Source: Diphasiastrum complanatum (lineage: Eukaryota > Streptophyta > Lycopodiopsida > Lycopodiales > Lycopodiaceae). Taken from it: a stretch of 64,000 bases of DNA. The notes under the pieces are model-generated. The model saw only the letters and a list, made by a program, of their open reading frames with translations, made no database searches and had not been told where the DNA came from. The position numbers and the translations under genes are program-made. Location: the NCBI GenBank assembly GCA_029204225.1, contig CM055092.1, positions 11,736,310 through 11,800,309 of the forward strand, written 5' to 3'. Below are positions 12,854 to 61,379 of the stretch, piece after piece. How positions within the stretch are numbered: the first letter of the stretch is position 1; each line of letters begins with the position of its first letter.

Positions 12854-14991
12854 TTGAATATTTTCAATTTAGTTAATAACGCATTATTTTGGCACTATAG
12901 GCTAGGGCACTTGAATCATACAACTGTATTGAACATGTTTAGACAGTCTTTAGTACTTGATCTCGATTATCTAGAGAAGAAAATTGACCTCCCAATATGT
13001 TGGACTTGCATTGTTAGAAAGCAGACTAGAATTCCATTTATATCAAGTCATAAGCATGCAAAAAAAGATGTTTTAGATGTGGTTTATTCAGATATTTATG
13101 GACCAATGCAAACATTATTGTTGGTTGGTGCAAAGTATTTGATTGCTTTTATCAATGAATTTTCTAGAAGAATAGTTGTGTATTTCATTAAGCAAAAATC
13201 AGAGGCTTTCAACACCTTCAGACAATTCAAGGAGCGTGCAAAACTCGAAACTGGTAAAAGAATCTAAACATTGAGGTTAGACAACGGTGGAGAATACATC
13301 TCAACCAAATTCAAGAAGTACTGTCTTAGCAAGGCATTTGAGCAATAATTCATCCCACTACCTAAGCTCTTCTAGCTTGAAGATGTTTCTACTACAACTT
13401 ATACTCAAAACATATGCTAGACTAAAGGGCTCTCAAACAAGACTCTTTATAAAGTTTAGATAGGCTCCAAACCATCACTGTTGAACCTCAGAGTTTTTGG
13501 ATTTATTAGTTATGTGCAGATACCAGAGGAGATCAGAAAGAAGATGGACTCCCACAATATCAAAATCCATTTCCATTGGTTATACTTGTTCAAGAAAATC
13601 ATATAAGCTATATGATTCCAAAACATTGAAGATGTTCACCGACAAAGATATTTTATTTATCGAGGATCAGTTTATCGACCTTAAGGGCAAGGGCAAGGCT
13701 CTGAGAGTCAAACTCTTTTTTATACAACTATTCCTATCGAAGCTCTGAATACATCAACTATAGACGGACAACTTATCAATAGTAGATCAGAAGAAGATAT
13801 TGCAACTCAGTAGCAACATAGCCAAGGATAGAATTATTAGCCTCTGTCAAGTCCCAGAAGATCAACAAGAGATCGTAGACCACCTAGTTTATAAATATGC
13901 TTGTTATCTCATTCGAGAGCCGACTACAATCGAAGAAGCACTTAGTCAGTCAGACTCCTATATATGGAGAGAAGCTATGGACAGAAAGTATTAATCTCTA
14001 ATCAAGAACTAGACAAGGACTATTGTTGAATTGCTTGCCAGCAAAAATGTAGCTGATTGCAAATGGTAAATCAAGATCAAATACAAAGTAGATGAAAGTA
14101 TTGATTGAAGGAAAGCTTGACTTGTTGCAAGAGGATTTTTTCAGATCTTAAATATCCACTACATTGAGATTTTTAATCCAGTAGTCAAGCAGTCTTCAAT
14201 TATAATTATTCTATCGTATGTTGTTATAGCTGATCTAGCCTATTTAAAAGGAGTTATCAAAGAGGATATCTACATGACACGACCCGAAGGTTAACTAATC
14301 AATGAGAAAGAAAATCATGTATGTAAACTCCATAGAGGACTTTATAGGCTAAAGTAATTTGCTAGAGGCTTGGTTTTATAGGCCCAAGCACTTCATTTCG
14401 AATGTCTACTTCAAGTCAGTCCAACATTCTTTTATTATTATTACCTTGTATGTGGACGACACACTGCTTTTCAGCAAGAGTGTCGAATTTATAAAAGATG
14501 CCGAAAAAACACTTTAACTAGACCTGATCTAAGCTATATCATAGGTAGATTGAGTCAATTTATACAAAATCCTCTTAAATTGCATTGGAAGAGTGCCAAA
14601 AGAGTGCCAAGATACATTTAAGGTACCATTTCTTTTGGAATATGATAAGTGTCTTTGCTACTTTCATTTGTGATGGGGTTGTATCTTGGCTTTCCAAAAA
14701 ACAGGAAACTATCTCACTATCTTCATCAGAATCTAAGTACAAAGCTCTAACTTCCACTACCAAGGAGGTTTTTTGGATAATGAGGTTGCTATTAGAACTT
14801 AAAGTGCTGCAATGCAAACATGTTCTTATCATCTATTGTGATAGCCAATCAGCCCAACAACTTGCTACCAATCCAATATGCAAGCACATCGAGATTGCAT
14901 CATTTAGTGAGGGAGAAGGTGCAAGCTAAGGAGATCCAACTTCAACATGTGTCATGTTTAGATTGTGTTGCTGATATTCTCAACTAATCCT
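12854..14991 (+). pseudogene. Copia pol remnant: integrase, RT and RNase H
   Basis: The first open piece (12854-13267) has the pre-integrase motif WHYRLGHLN, a CWTC zinc pair, and the core SDIYGPM and FINEFSRRIVVYF, in which the usual D of FIDD is now N. DNGGEYIS follows after a stop near 13285. RT fragments lie at about 13900-14500 (KARLVARGF, VVKQSS, and VCGRHT in place of YVDDT by frameshift near 14445). The RNase H end (VSWLSKKQETISLSSSESKYKA at 14679-14744) is followed by CDSQSAQQLA. Many stops. It may be the downstream part of the gag remnant at 9171. Confidence 0.8.
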
Positions 14992-15033
14992 AGCAAAATA
15001 ATTATTTTTTCAAGTTAAGATCATGTCTTAGAG

Positions 15034-15722
15034 TGGTAGATAAATCTTGCATAGAATCTTGTAAATAGATCAAGCTAGTTTTTTACCTTGATCTAGGTCC
15101 AAAATTTGATGTACATATGTGATCCCACAAGTGTGGAGCCTATTCCCACATGTGAAGAGTAGGCATAAAGAGGCTCATGTATAATATCAAGAGCCACACA
15201 TGTTAAAACAAGTTCTGTAGTCTAGTTACAACTTCGACAATTTCTAGCTTTTTCTAGATGGTACAAAATCATTGGATAAGGATGAGGCACTATGAGCGGC
15301 ATGCATGCAAGTACAATACCAGCTCCCACATGTGTGAAACAGGTCATACAAGGTCGTGCTCCCTCCTACATGTAAATACTCCATGTTGGAGATCATTTTG
15401 ATTGTGAATCAAGGAAGAGCAAGAGTGAAATTTGCATCAAACTTGAATCTCTCTCATTTGTCTTGCAATCTGTGTGATCCAATGTGGTAATCATTGTTAG
15501 TAATTTGTGTTTAGACCTCTAAACATACAATAGACCGTCCTTCACATGTGTGAAGCCTATTTTGGTCATAAAAACTTTTTATTTGATTGTTCTTCCTTGT
15601 TATTTTTGATGAAAAAGCAATTCTAGTTTGTGTTAGATGATATAATCATTAGAAGCAATGCATCTAATCCCTCTTGAAAATTAAATGAATCAATTTTAGG
15701 TCCTCTATATTTTAATTTCAAC
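15034..15722 (+). repeat. Candidate 3' LTR of the copia remnant
   Basis: It lies immediately downstream of the RNase H remnant after a weak purine run, starts TGGTAGATAAATC and could end TTTCAACA. The inside contains several ACATGTG palindromes. No matching 5' copy was identified, so the boundaries are inferred from position only. Confidence 0.3.
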
Positions 15723-16086
15723 AATTCCATATGTTTTGCTCATGGTTCAAGTGTAAATTCATCTTAAGTGAGTGTTTTCCAACGATTTTGTAGGCTTGTA
15801 GATCATCATCTGACAATAGGCTTCTGTGTTAATTGAAGGATGGAGCACCCAGATATTTTCTCCAATTACTTTACCCATCTATTGGGATGGATAAATTTTA
15901 TGAGTTGCACCCTTCAAGTATCCTACATGTAAATTGTTTGTGAAAGATCAACACTGATGACTATATTACAACCTTGTACATTGTGACTATCCTCGAGCCT
16001 CTCTAACTACTAAACACTTGGTGTGACATGCTTGCCACAAAACTCCTCACCATCATGGCAATTTGACATTTAGTTTCCATTCTTTT

Positions 16087-16440
16087 TGTCATGCCCACAT
16101 TCGGACCGATTTCGGATTATTATCTCGTTAGAAGGTCAGTAGGCCTACCTTGAACCGTAAATTATTGATGATTATGAGGGGTTTTGCCCCTCATGGATTT
16201 AAGGTCATAATTAATGGTTGGAGGCCTAAAACTCAAGATGGTAAATTAGTATGGGTCTAATAGTAACTCATAGGAAAAGTGGATGAGGTGGCCCAACTAG
16301 GATGCTGATGTGTCCACTGAAGTGTCACAGTGCACTACTAGTGGTGCATGGGCCTTGGAGGTTATAAGTATATGCATAGGACTCTCACTAGTGTATGTTT
16401 GATTTTGGTGTTGGTAGCTACATGCTGTTGATGTGACTCC
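16087..16440 (+). repeat. Dispersed LTR-like repeat, plus-strand copy
   Basis: This stretch is closely similar to the reverse complement of 38161-38476. Shared landmarks include GTGCACTACTAGTGGTGCAT, TAATTAATGGTTG and CATGGGCC. It starts TGTCATGCCCACATTCGG, like many gypsy LTRs (TGTCACGCCC). No internal retrotransposon domains lie next to it, so it may be a solo LTR. Confidence 0.6.
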
Positions 16441-16933
16441 ACTCTCCTATTTGAGTGTGCTTGATCCGTAGCTTGGGAGCTAGATCCGATCGATTTAGGT
16501 TTGGTTGGGTTAGTTTATCCATCATCTGATTCCCTATTGTTTCCTTGTTGCAATTTCCTAGTCTTGGATCCTTGAACTTTCACTCTTCAATTCCTCCTCC
16601 ACATGAACTAGGTGCATCTTAGTTTCAGTTGGTTCGAACTATGATGAAAGGAAGTCCTATTGGTGCAACTCACCACTTGAGCTTGACAGGGAAAGCCAAA
16701 ATTTAAAGACAGGTTTCAAACTAGGTATGATGAACCCTTGCTGGACAAACTCCATGACTTTACAATTTAGAGTAGCTTATTCAATAGGTAGTTTTGGTTG
16801 CATAATGGCTTTTGGGCACTTTTTGTAGGCCATTTCGGGAGGTGAAGGCTTAGCCCCAAGGTACTTCTACCTTGGGAGGTGGCTGCTCGAGGGCACTGCC
16901 GGCTTGAGGAGTATGGTCTTTCGTGCCATAACG

Positions 16934-17123
16934 ACAAGTGTTTTATTTTTTGGTGATTTTTTTTTTTCTTGTCGATAGAATGTGCATGTGGACATGATAG
17001 GTTGCCACATGGCACATGCAAATTTTGACAAGTGTAATTTTGTTTTACAATTTTTTTGTTGGAAAGATACGAGTGTGGACAACGAAGAAAGGGTTGTCAC
17101 ATGGCACATGCACAACTCGACAT
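16934..17123 (+). repeat. Tandem duplication, about 95-bp unit
   Basis: Two diverged copies each start ACAAGTGT, continue with a T-rich run and end with TTG(C/T)CACATGGCACATGCA (17000-17018 and 17094-17112). No coding content. Confidence 0.6.
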
Positions 17124-17699
17124 GATGTGCATATGCTATGCAACGTCTTGTCGTTGGCTGTCCACATGTCCATTATGCTAGAATATGCATATGATATGTG
17201 TCAATCTCTCAATGGGTGCTGACATGAGAATTGTGGTGGAAGGGTTAATTCTCAAAGGGTGTTTATGGAGATGCCTCCAAAATAGAAAGAAGAAGAGAGC
17301 ACTTGGTATTATAGGTGCAAAATGGCTTGCGAGTAGCTCATGTGATGTTTGGATAGTTTATGCCATATAAGCATCCTCATTTACAGTACAGAAAGCCCGT
17401 CTAGATAGTAATGTGTATTTTTGAGACAATCATACAACATAAGAACCTTGTAGATTGAGCTTAGGACATTAGACCCCATAGAACTCATGGTCCTCATGCA
17501 ATCGTGAGACAAAATTTTACCTTGGCTCAAAACGAACAAGCAAAACTTAAGTGCACAAACAAAATTAGGTCTTTGCACGATATTTACACTCTGAAGGGAT
17601 TTCTTTCGTGAACCTTGTCATTAATATCCAAATTTGATGGTGGAAAGATCTCCGTATAATATCATTCTCTGCATCACGTTAATGATGTGTGTAGTTGTT

Positions 17700-17960
17700 G
17701 ATTTTAGTTTCAATGGCAAAAAAGATCACTCCAAAATTTTCTCTTTATGTAATCCCATTTTTGATTTTTTAACAAAGGAAATGGAGGCAGCTCACCCAGA
17801 GGAATCTTTGCAAATTTTTTTGAGAAAAATTTACATGCACATTTTGCAGAGCAGAATGTGCATGTAAATTTTTACATGCACATTCCGGGCGGAAGGTGCA
17901 TGTTAAAAAAAGTTACATGCACCTTCCGTCCGAAATATACATGTAAAAAAAAATTTACAA
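17700..17960 (+). repeat. Foldback repeat, copy 1, with consecutive hairpins
   Basis: A perfect 17-bp inverted repeat (17827-17843 with 17855-17871, AAATTTACATGCACATT and its complement) is followed at once by a second hairpin (17874-17887 with 17890-17903, one mismatch) and a third, weaker one (about 17912-17945). All share the core TACATGCACNTTCCG. A diverged direct copy of the whole unit lies at 18165-18400. Confidence 0.75.
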
Positions 17961-17994
17961 AAAAAAAAAAAAAATGAGATTACATCCTAAAAAG

Positions 17995-18122
17995 CCCAGC
18001 TCCTCGGGCCCTTCTGCCTACGGAAGGGCCTACGTACGGCCTTGGGCCTCCGCCCTCGGCCTCAGACCCTTCCGGGGCGGAAGGGCCTCGGAGCCGGTCC
18101 TCCCCCCCCCCCCCCCACCCCC
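17995..18122 (+). other. GC-rich CGG/CCC island between foldback copies
   Basis: An abrupt GC-rich stretch rich in GGCCTNCG and CCTTCCG words, with the inverted words CGGAAGGG and CCCTTCCG, ending in a run of about 14 C. It contrasts with AT-rich neighbours. No open frame of interest. Confidence 0.6.
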
Positions 18123-18164
18123 CACATGATCGTAGATTTCAGTGACGGTTTTTTTATTTGTTTG

Positions 18165-18400
18165 GATGTGGCCAAAACCTCACAAGAAATTCTTTCCCAA
18201 ACACACTCGTAAAATTAGTTTTTAAATTTTTACAAAGAAATGGTGATGCCTCACAGAACGTAATCTGTGGGGCAAAATTTTTTTTGACAGGCACTTTTCG
18301 GACACCGGAAGGTGCACGTAACAAAATTTACGTTTTTTACATGCACCTTCCGCCCGAAAGGAGTGTAAAAAAAAATTTACGTAAAAAAAAAAGAAAAAAA
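18165..18400 (+). repeat. Foldback repeat, copy 2 (diverged)
   Basis: Collinear with 17700-17960: a T-rich block, an ACAAAGAAATGG...CTCACAGA block, then CGGAAGGTGCACGTAAC...TTACATGCACCTTCCGCCCG with a long A/T run. The stem here uses the CGGAAGGTGCA core, and both arms can pair. Confidence 0.6.
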
Positions 18401-18479
18401 AATTTAAAAACGGAATTCACGGAAGGGAAGGGCCCCTAAACATGGGAACCTCCCAGTCTACAACTTCCCATTATTTCAT

Positions 18480-19077
18480 TATTTCCCTGGGATCGTCCCA
18501 AGCCTTTTTAGGTCGTGAGCTTTTTTGAACTAAAGAAACGATATCCCTCGCAAATAAAAATTCAACATATGACACGTTCTTCGTCGTGCGGTTTTAACGA
18601 CACGATTATTTTAAGCCCGCTCGTTTAGATTTCCGCCAAGTGTTTTAATGACACTTGGGAGGTTCTAGACGGTTAATCGTGGAAACGTGGCGAAATTTGG
18701 ACGTTTGTGATGAGATCCGACGGTGCGGGGTTTGATATGCTTAGTGTCGTTAAGATACCATCGTCGTTGACACGGACCACCAACCTACCAATACACGCGT
18801 ATTCGAGCGAGACCAAGCAAGCATATAGAGAGAGAGAGAGAGAGAGCGTAGTTTAAGTTCACCACCGTTGGATTTACTATGAGCGTTTAGATTTTGCCAC
18901 GTTTTGCCTTGATAAAATTTTGAGATGATTCCACGTGGCAAAATGCTACGTGTCAGGGATCCAGGTGAGTGAGAGTCAAATACTCGGTGCTACGAATTTT
19001 GCAGAGCAGGGCGAGAGAGAGAAGACGAAGAAGCGAGCAACGAGAGCGAGAAAAGAGACGAAGAACGAGAGCGAGCG

Positions 19078-19112
<35 letters not shown>

Positions 19113-20474
19113 TCAAAGACGAACAAGAAGAAGCAGAGAGAGAGAGAAAGAGATCGATCTTGATTAGGAATCTTTAATTATTTGGAAGAAGAGTTGAGAG
19201 GAATTCAGTCAATAAACGTGAGCGAATAATGAATGAATATGTGAGATTAGTTTTGATTTTTGGTTAAGGAAGCGTGCGCCGTGCTTGTGTGAGTTGTCCG
19301 AGTCTCCTTGCCCACTCCTTGGCACTTGCAGCACTGGTCCTGATAGGCGCAGGGGGAAATTTTTGCCCGCCATTGACCTGCCTTGTTCGTTCAGCTTGGA
19401 CGTCATCCCCCTTTTCTGGATCTGACTTGGTTCAGTTTTTCCTGTTCTTGATCAAAAAATCGTCCCGATCTACGTCCTTGTTCGTTTTATTTATATGGCA
19501 GACGAGGCTGGCATGGATGGGGGGACAGAAGAAGAAGCAGATCCTGGACGCAAGGTAAACGTTGAATTTACTAAAACATAATAACGATATGGGATGGAGC
19601 TTTTTGTTAGCTGCTGATAGACGTTTTACTGCTTTGCTTCCCTCTGGAATGTGCATAGTTGACGAGCTCTGCGTTTTTGGTCGTGTACAGGATTTCGTAT
19701 TTATTTTTCCGACCTATTTTAGGACGTGTTTCTTGCTTGCTATCACTTATTATAACAAACGTTTCGTTAGCGAATTTCACTTATCATTACAAAATTTTCG
19801 TTACCGCATTTTTTTTCTTTATTTTCTTTGCCAGTTGGTTTACGTCTCTTACGTCACGAGATGTTTGTCAACTTTCTGATTAACGCGGCCGGGGCCCCCT
19901 GCTGCCTACATTCTAGCCAGTGTTAGCCGCCACCTACATACACGTCTTGCTTTCAATCTTTCAGCATCGTCGATCAGCGATACGATTAGAGTTAAACCGT
20001 GAAGATTTTCAGTTTGAACAGTAACTCAGCAGATTTTTGTGGTTGGTTGATTATTTCTACCGCAATTGATATTTCGAATGAGTTTGGCTCCAACATGTTC
20101 GATTATATCATGTGAATTGCATTTCCACGGTAGTTCCGTGATCGTTCATACTCTTCCTACTCGCGTGCAGCTTATTGCAAAGGCAGTCTATCAGGAATCC
20201 TTGTTCATATAGAGAGACGACAGGGAACCGTGGCGTGATGTCATGAGAAGCTGCATCTGCAAAAAAAATGTATGGGAAATTTTTACGATGAAAGGAGGGG
20301 CTAAGAGGTTGAATGCATGCGTTGAAGTATATGCTACTCTTTGCTAGAAAGATGTGTTGCTGCTAATAAACTGTCACGAAGGAGTTTACACCAGAAACAT
20401 CTATTTGCAAGTGCTTTTACCTTCCAATTTTAGGTGTCTAAGTGAACTCTCTGTTAGACACGGATTCAACGTGA
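18480..20474 (+). promoter_or_regulatory. Promoter and 5' leader region of the C2-GRAM-VASt gene
   Basis: This is the intergenic stretch directly upstream of the host gene. It is less AT-rich than its surroundings and has CpG-containing words. It carries two long GA tracts (18826-18846 and 19079-19109), of the kind often found in plant core promoters and leaders. No TATA box was assigned. A leader intron is likely (see 19555-20433). Transcription start is inferred to lie between about 18900 and 19500. Confidence 0.45.
19555..20433 (+). other. Candidate 5' UTR intron
   Basis: The donor CGCAAG/GTAAAC at 19554/19555 and the acceptor CTTCCAATTTTAG/G at 20433/20434, with a pyrimidine-rich approach, bracket an AT-rich stretch upstream of the start codon. 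The splice sites are seen; use of the intron is inferred. Confidence 0.4.
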
Positions 20475-57759
<37,285 letters not shown>

Positions 57760-58300
57760 GTTATGTGGGCACCCTTGCACAAAGCTATTTATGAGAACGT
57801 ATTTCCACTGAGTTTCTTAAGTGGTCATTGAAGCTTTGAATGTCCCTAATAAGAGCATTCAGCTTGTTCCTTTGTACATTCACGGTTCTGTACAGTGATC
57901 TCCAGAATGACTTTGCACACTTCACTAAAGTACTTAAGCCCTGTTGGGTCTCCAATGGTTTTCCTTTTTCTGTGCAGTCATCCGAATAAAACAGACTGTG
58001 ACTTGGCAACTTAGTCCACTTTTTCCTACAGTTTTCAATTTGACATGTGCCAAATACCAATTTTGAATTTTTGAATTCTGAGCTACCTAGCAATAATTTG
58101 TCAGTCTCCAATTCACTTATGCTATGTGCACAGTTCTGCTACAAAATTTCTAGATATGGCATTTACTTTGGTCTAGTTTTTTGTGAATATTCTTTAGTTC
58201 TGTTTATCGTGCTGAACGCTGACCATAGGTAGTCTGTAATTTGCAAGCCACTTGACAGAACATGAGTAAGACTGTTGAAGGTTTAGACACAGACAAGACG
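57760..58300 (+). other. Downstream region and probable 3' UTR of the BAGP1-like gene
   Basis: AT-rich, no open frame of interest. AATAAAA at about 57986 could serve as a polyadenylation signal, but none is proven. Confidence 0.35.
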
Positions 58301-58329
58301 CGTTGTTAAATCTCAAGATCATGGTCATA

Positions 58330-59190
58330 AAGGCTGTATTTTACCATTTTTATTATGGATAGAATCTCAATGTAAAACTTGTAATAATCTGCATGCAACA
58401 CATAATGGAAAGGATAAAAACAATCTCTCTCAAGTTCATGGCCTGCTATCTTTGTTATGGGTGGAGATCTCAATGCAAAACTTTTAATAGTCTGCATGCA
58501 ATGCATTACGGACAAGATAAGAACACCTGAAATATTGTCATTGTCATTTTATGATTAAGAGCCATCACAGTTTTCACCATTTGAGAAATTCAATGGTTTG
58601 CACTGATCTCGTTTTTCATGTTTGACTAGAAATGCACAATTCCCATGCTGGTAGAGTTTACACAGTAAGGTACTGTGAAAGTGCAGAATGGAAAATATAA
58701 GAACAACCGTAGGTGTGCTATGTTTCTTCTTCATGCTCTTCTACTGTTCATCAAAAGCTTCGTGAATGTGGCTTCAATGTAATGAGCTGAAATATTACCA
58801 TCATCATTGTGTGATTAAGATCTATCACAGGTTTCTGTCATTGAAAAATCCCATGGGTTTCACTAATATCATTTTTTCCTGTATGATTAGAAATGTACGA
58901 TGATTACCTTGCTGCTAGTGTTTACTTAGTAAGGCACTGTGCAGCATGCAAAAGATAAGGAAAACCTCTGTGAAAATGCACAGTTTTGCCTTATTCTTGT
59001 TCGTACTAAAATTATCTTGGTTTCATGTATAGAGAGATCTTCAAGTTTTGTGCTTTACTTCAATCTGTGAAGAGCTGAAATAGCCACTGTTGTTTTGAAA
59101 GATTCGATGGGTTAAACTGATCTTGTGTTTCCCTCTTCTTTAGAAATATGCAATGCCCATGGTGCTAAAATCTATTGAAAAAGGAACCAT
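58330..59190 (+). repeat. Diverged tandem repeats downstream of the gene
   Basis: One unit of about 105 bp is repeated at about 58335-58425 and 58440-58525 (shared ATCTCAATG(C/T)AAAACTT and TCTGCATGCAA). A second unit (GAAATATT...ATGATTAAGA...TAGAAATG...AGTAAGG) occurs at about 58530-58700, 58790-58960 and, shorter, 59065-59180. Confidence 0.6.
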
Positions 59191-59199
59191 GGAAGACAC

Positions 59200-60510
59200 G
59201 AATAAAGCATTCATCATTTTGCTAATGGATATCCATTTGTGCAGTTGAACCACCATCTGACTAAAGAGTTGTAGTTGGCCCATTTGAATGAGCCTTGGAG
59301 TCCTCTTTATTTGAAGCTATGTTACATGGTCATAATTGTTTAAAAATACTTATCACTATAGTATGCTAACAAAAAATATTGTAATTGGTCAAATTCTTGA
59401 GCCTTATCTCCTTGCCATTTTGGTTTTGCACACAATAGATTCTAGCTGTAAGACCTTTAACACAATGTACTCCTTACAAAATACCTCAACTCTGAAAATT
59501 TATATTGGCATATTCAGAAACAAACTCTGTAAAAGGTGAAAAATGCTCAAATTTGTTGTTTTGATTGAAAAATTCAATTGGGCAAGTATGCCATATTTTA
59601 AATTCTAGAATTTTTCATGTTTTTTGTAAGCTTATAGTGTCTACATTTAAGGTACCCTGAAAAGTATGAGTAATACTTCTTGGTTTCCAAGGGGAGGCTA
59701 GAATTGGAGACCAAAGAAACATTGGATGTCAAGCTAACCCCAACCCCGTTGGGTGAAAAGTATGAGTAATGACCTTACGATCATAGAAAAAGCATATTTA
59801 TATTGAAATTGAGAGGACTCCAAGAGTAACAAGTTCATTAATAAAAAAAGTCAGCTCAAAGATGTAATATTAGAGCTACAATCAATTATTATTATTTAAG
59901 TTGGCTTAGAGTAAGACCTAAAATGCATTAGCCTTCAATACATGTGACAAAGGAATACTTAACAAATAGTCAAAAGGCTCACAAAATAGCCAAAGAACAA
60001 AGGACAACCTAATCATGGAGAAATTTAAATTATTGTTATGATGATAGTTGTATGTGTAGGACATGTGAGCTCTACAAAAACTTTTGTGAGTCATTAGCGC
60101 AACCACATGGAAATATTATAAGACAATTATCTTCAATGATTGGAGGTAGAAACTTTTTAGATATGTGCTTATTTAAAGTTATTTGATTTGATCGGTAGGG
60201 CAAAATGACCATCTTTTCCAATATTAACTTCATATATACTTATCAAGTATGCATACATCTAGGAGATCAGTACAAGATGACCTTTCGAACGTCATTAGGT
60301 CTATATGCATTTCTTGTTATACTTAGTGTAGTCACCAATGGCCCACCTAATTTGTAGAGTATAATAAAGAAAATTTCAAAAACCTCTTTTTTTAAGATGC
60401 ATCCTTGTGTGCCTTAGTGCAATAACATAATTTTTCTCACTGCTCCTCTTGACAATCCTAAACTAGCTCTTCAATGTCTATAAAACAATTGTTTTTTGCG
60501 AGCGCTCAAT
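59200..60510 (+). other. AT-rich intergenic DNA, no gene seen
   Basis: No coding motif or clear repeat unit was recognised. Confidence 0.4.
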
Positions 60511-60780
60511 TTTCATTTGTTATATGAGAAACAAAAATTGCTCCAAATGCTTGTTGACTCTTCAAGAAATTGAGTTTCTTGAATTTTTTGTTTCTAATGG
60601 CATTGCTTACATTGATCCCTACAAAATAAAGTCATTCTATCTTGGTCTACCCCAATTGGTAAAGTATGCATGCTTCTCCTTGGGCTATAGCTGGAAAAAA
60701 TTTAAAAAGTTATTTTATAGTTTGCTACAAGTGGAGGTGTTGCTTTCTCACTCCAAACCATGGTGTCATTTTCTTTAAAC
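60510..60780 (+). pseudogene. Ty3/gypsy RT remnant
   Basis: KNCSKCLLTLQEIEFLEFFV, SNGIAYIDPYKIK and LPQLVK match the gypsy RT stretch KCxF...EIxFLGxxVSxxGI..DP.KI. The rest of RT and RNase H is missing. Confidence 0.55.
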
Positions 60781-61379
60781 TTTTCACTTTGACATCAAAT
60801 ATCATGATGGTAAAAGTATCATAATTGCTAATGCCTCATCTTGTCTTCTTGCAATTATTCTTACCACCTTTTTCTTTGACTAGTTTGATTATTTACTTGA
60901 TACTTACACCCAAAGTCTTGATGTCAATGATCTTGACATTGATTCCTTCCATGTGTGATGAAGATGCTTGATCTTGAGGGTTGCTCCTCCTTGATGTTGT
61001 TGCACCTCCTTGATGGAAACTTGAGACCTTCTTGCCTCATAATGATCACAAATATCAAGATCACAAAATATGCACTTGTCAAGTTTATCAAGATTATGCA
61101 TGCTAGAATCATAATTCCACAAACTATCAACTATGTGCATGATTTCTTAATGTTGTAATCAAAAGTAACTTTGAAAGCAATGAGGCTAAATACTTGCTTA
61201 TGGAGATAAGTGTCCTTAGAGGATGATTCACTTATTCTCACGAGAAGTTTACAACATGCCTCTAGATTTGAGAAATTACAATTTTCCAAATCATGATTGA
61301 ACAAATCATTCTTACTCTCATAAAATTTGAGAGCACATACATCATGAAACCCTTTATAACCCCTTGACTTCATATCCAA

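Noticed and set aside
17827-17945. Regularly spaced palindromic repeats as a CRISPR array
   Set aside because: Overlapping hairpins without unique equal-length spacers, in plant nuclear DNA; a foldback repeat explains them.
19274-19558. 94-residue ORF in the leader region
   Set aside because: It lies upstream of the host gene, has no recognised motif and ends at the candidate leader-intron donor; probably 5' UTR.
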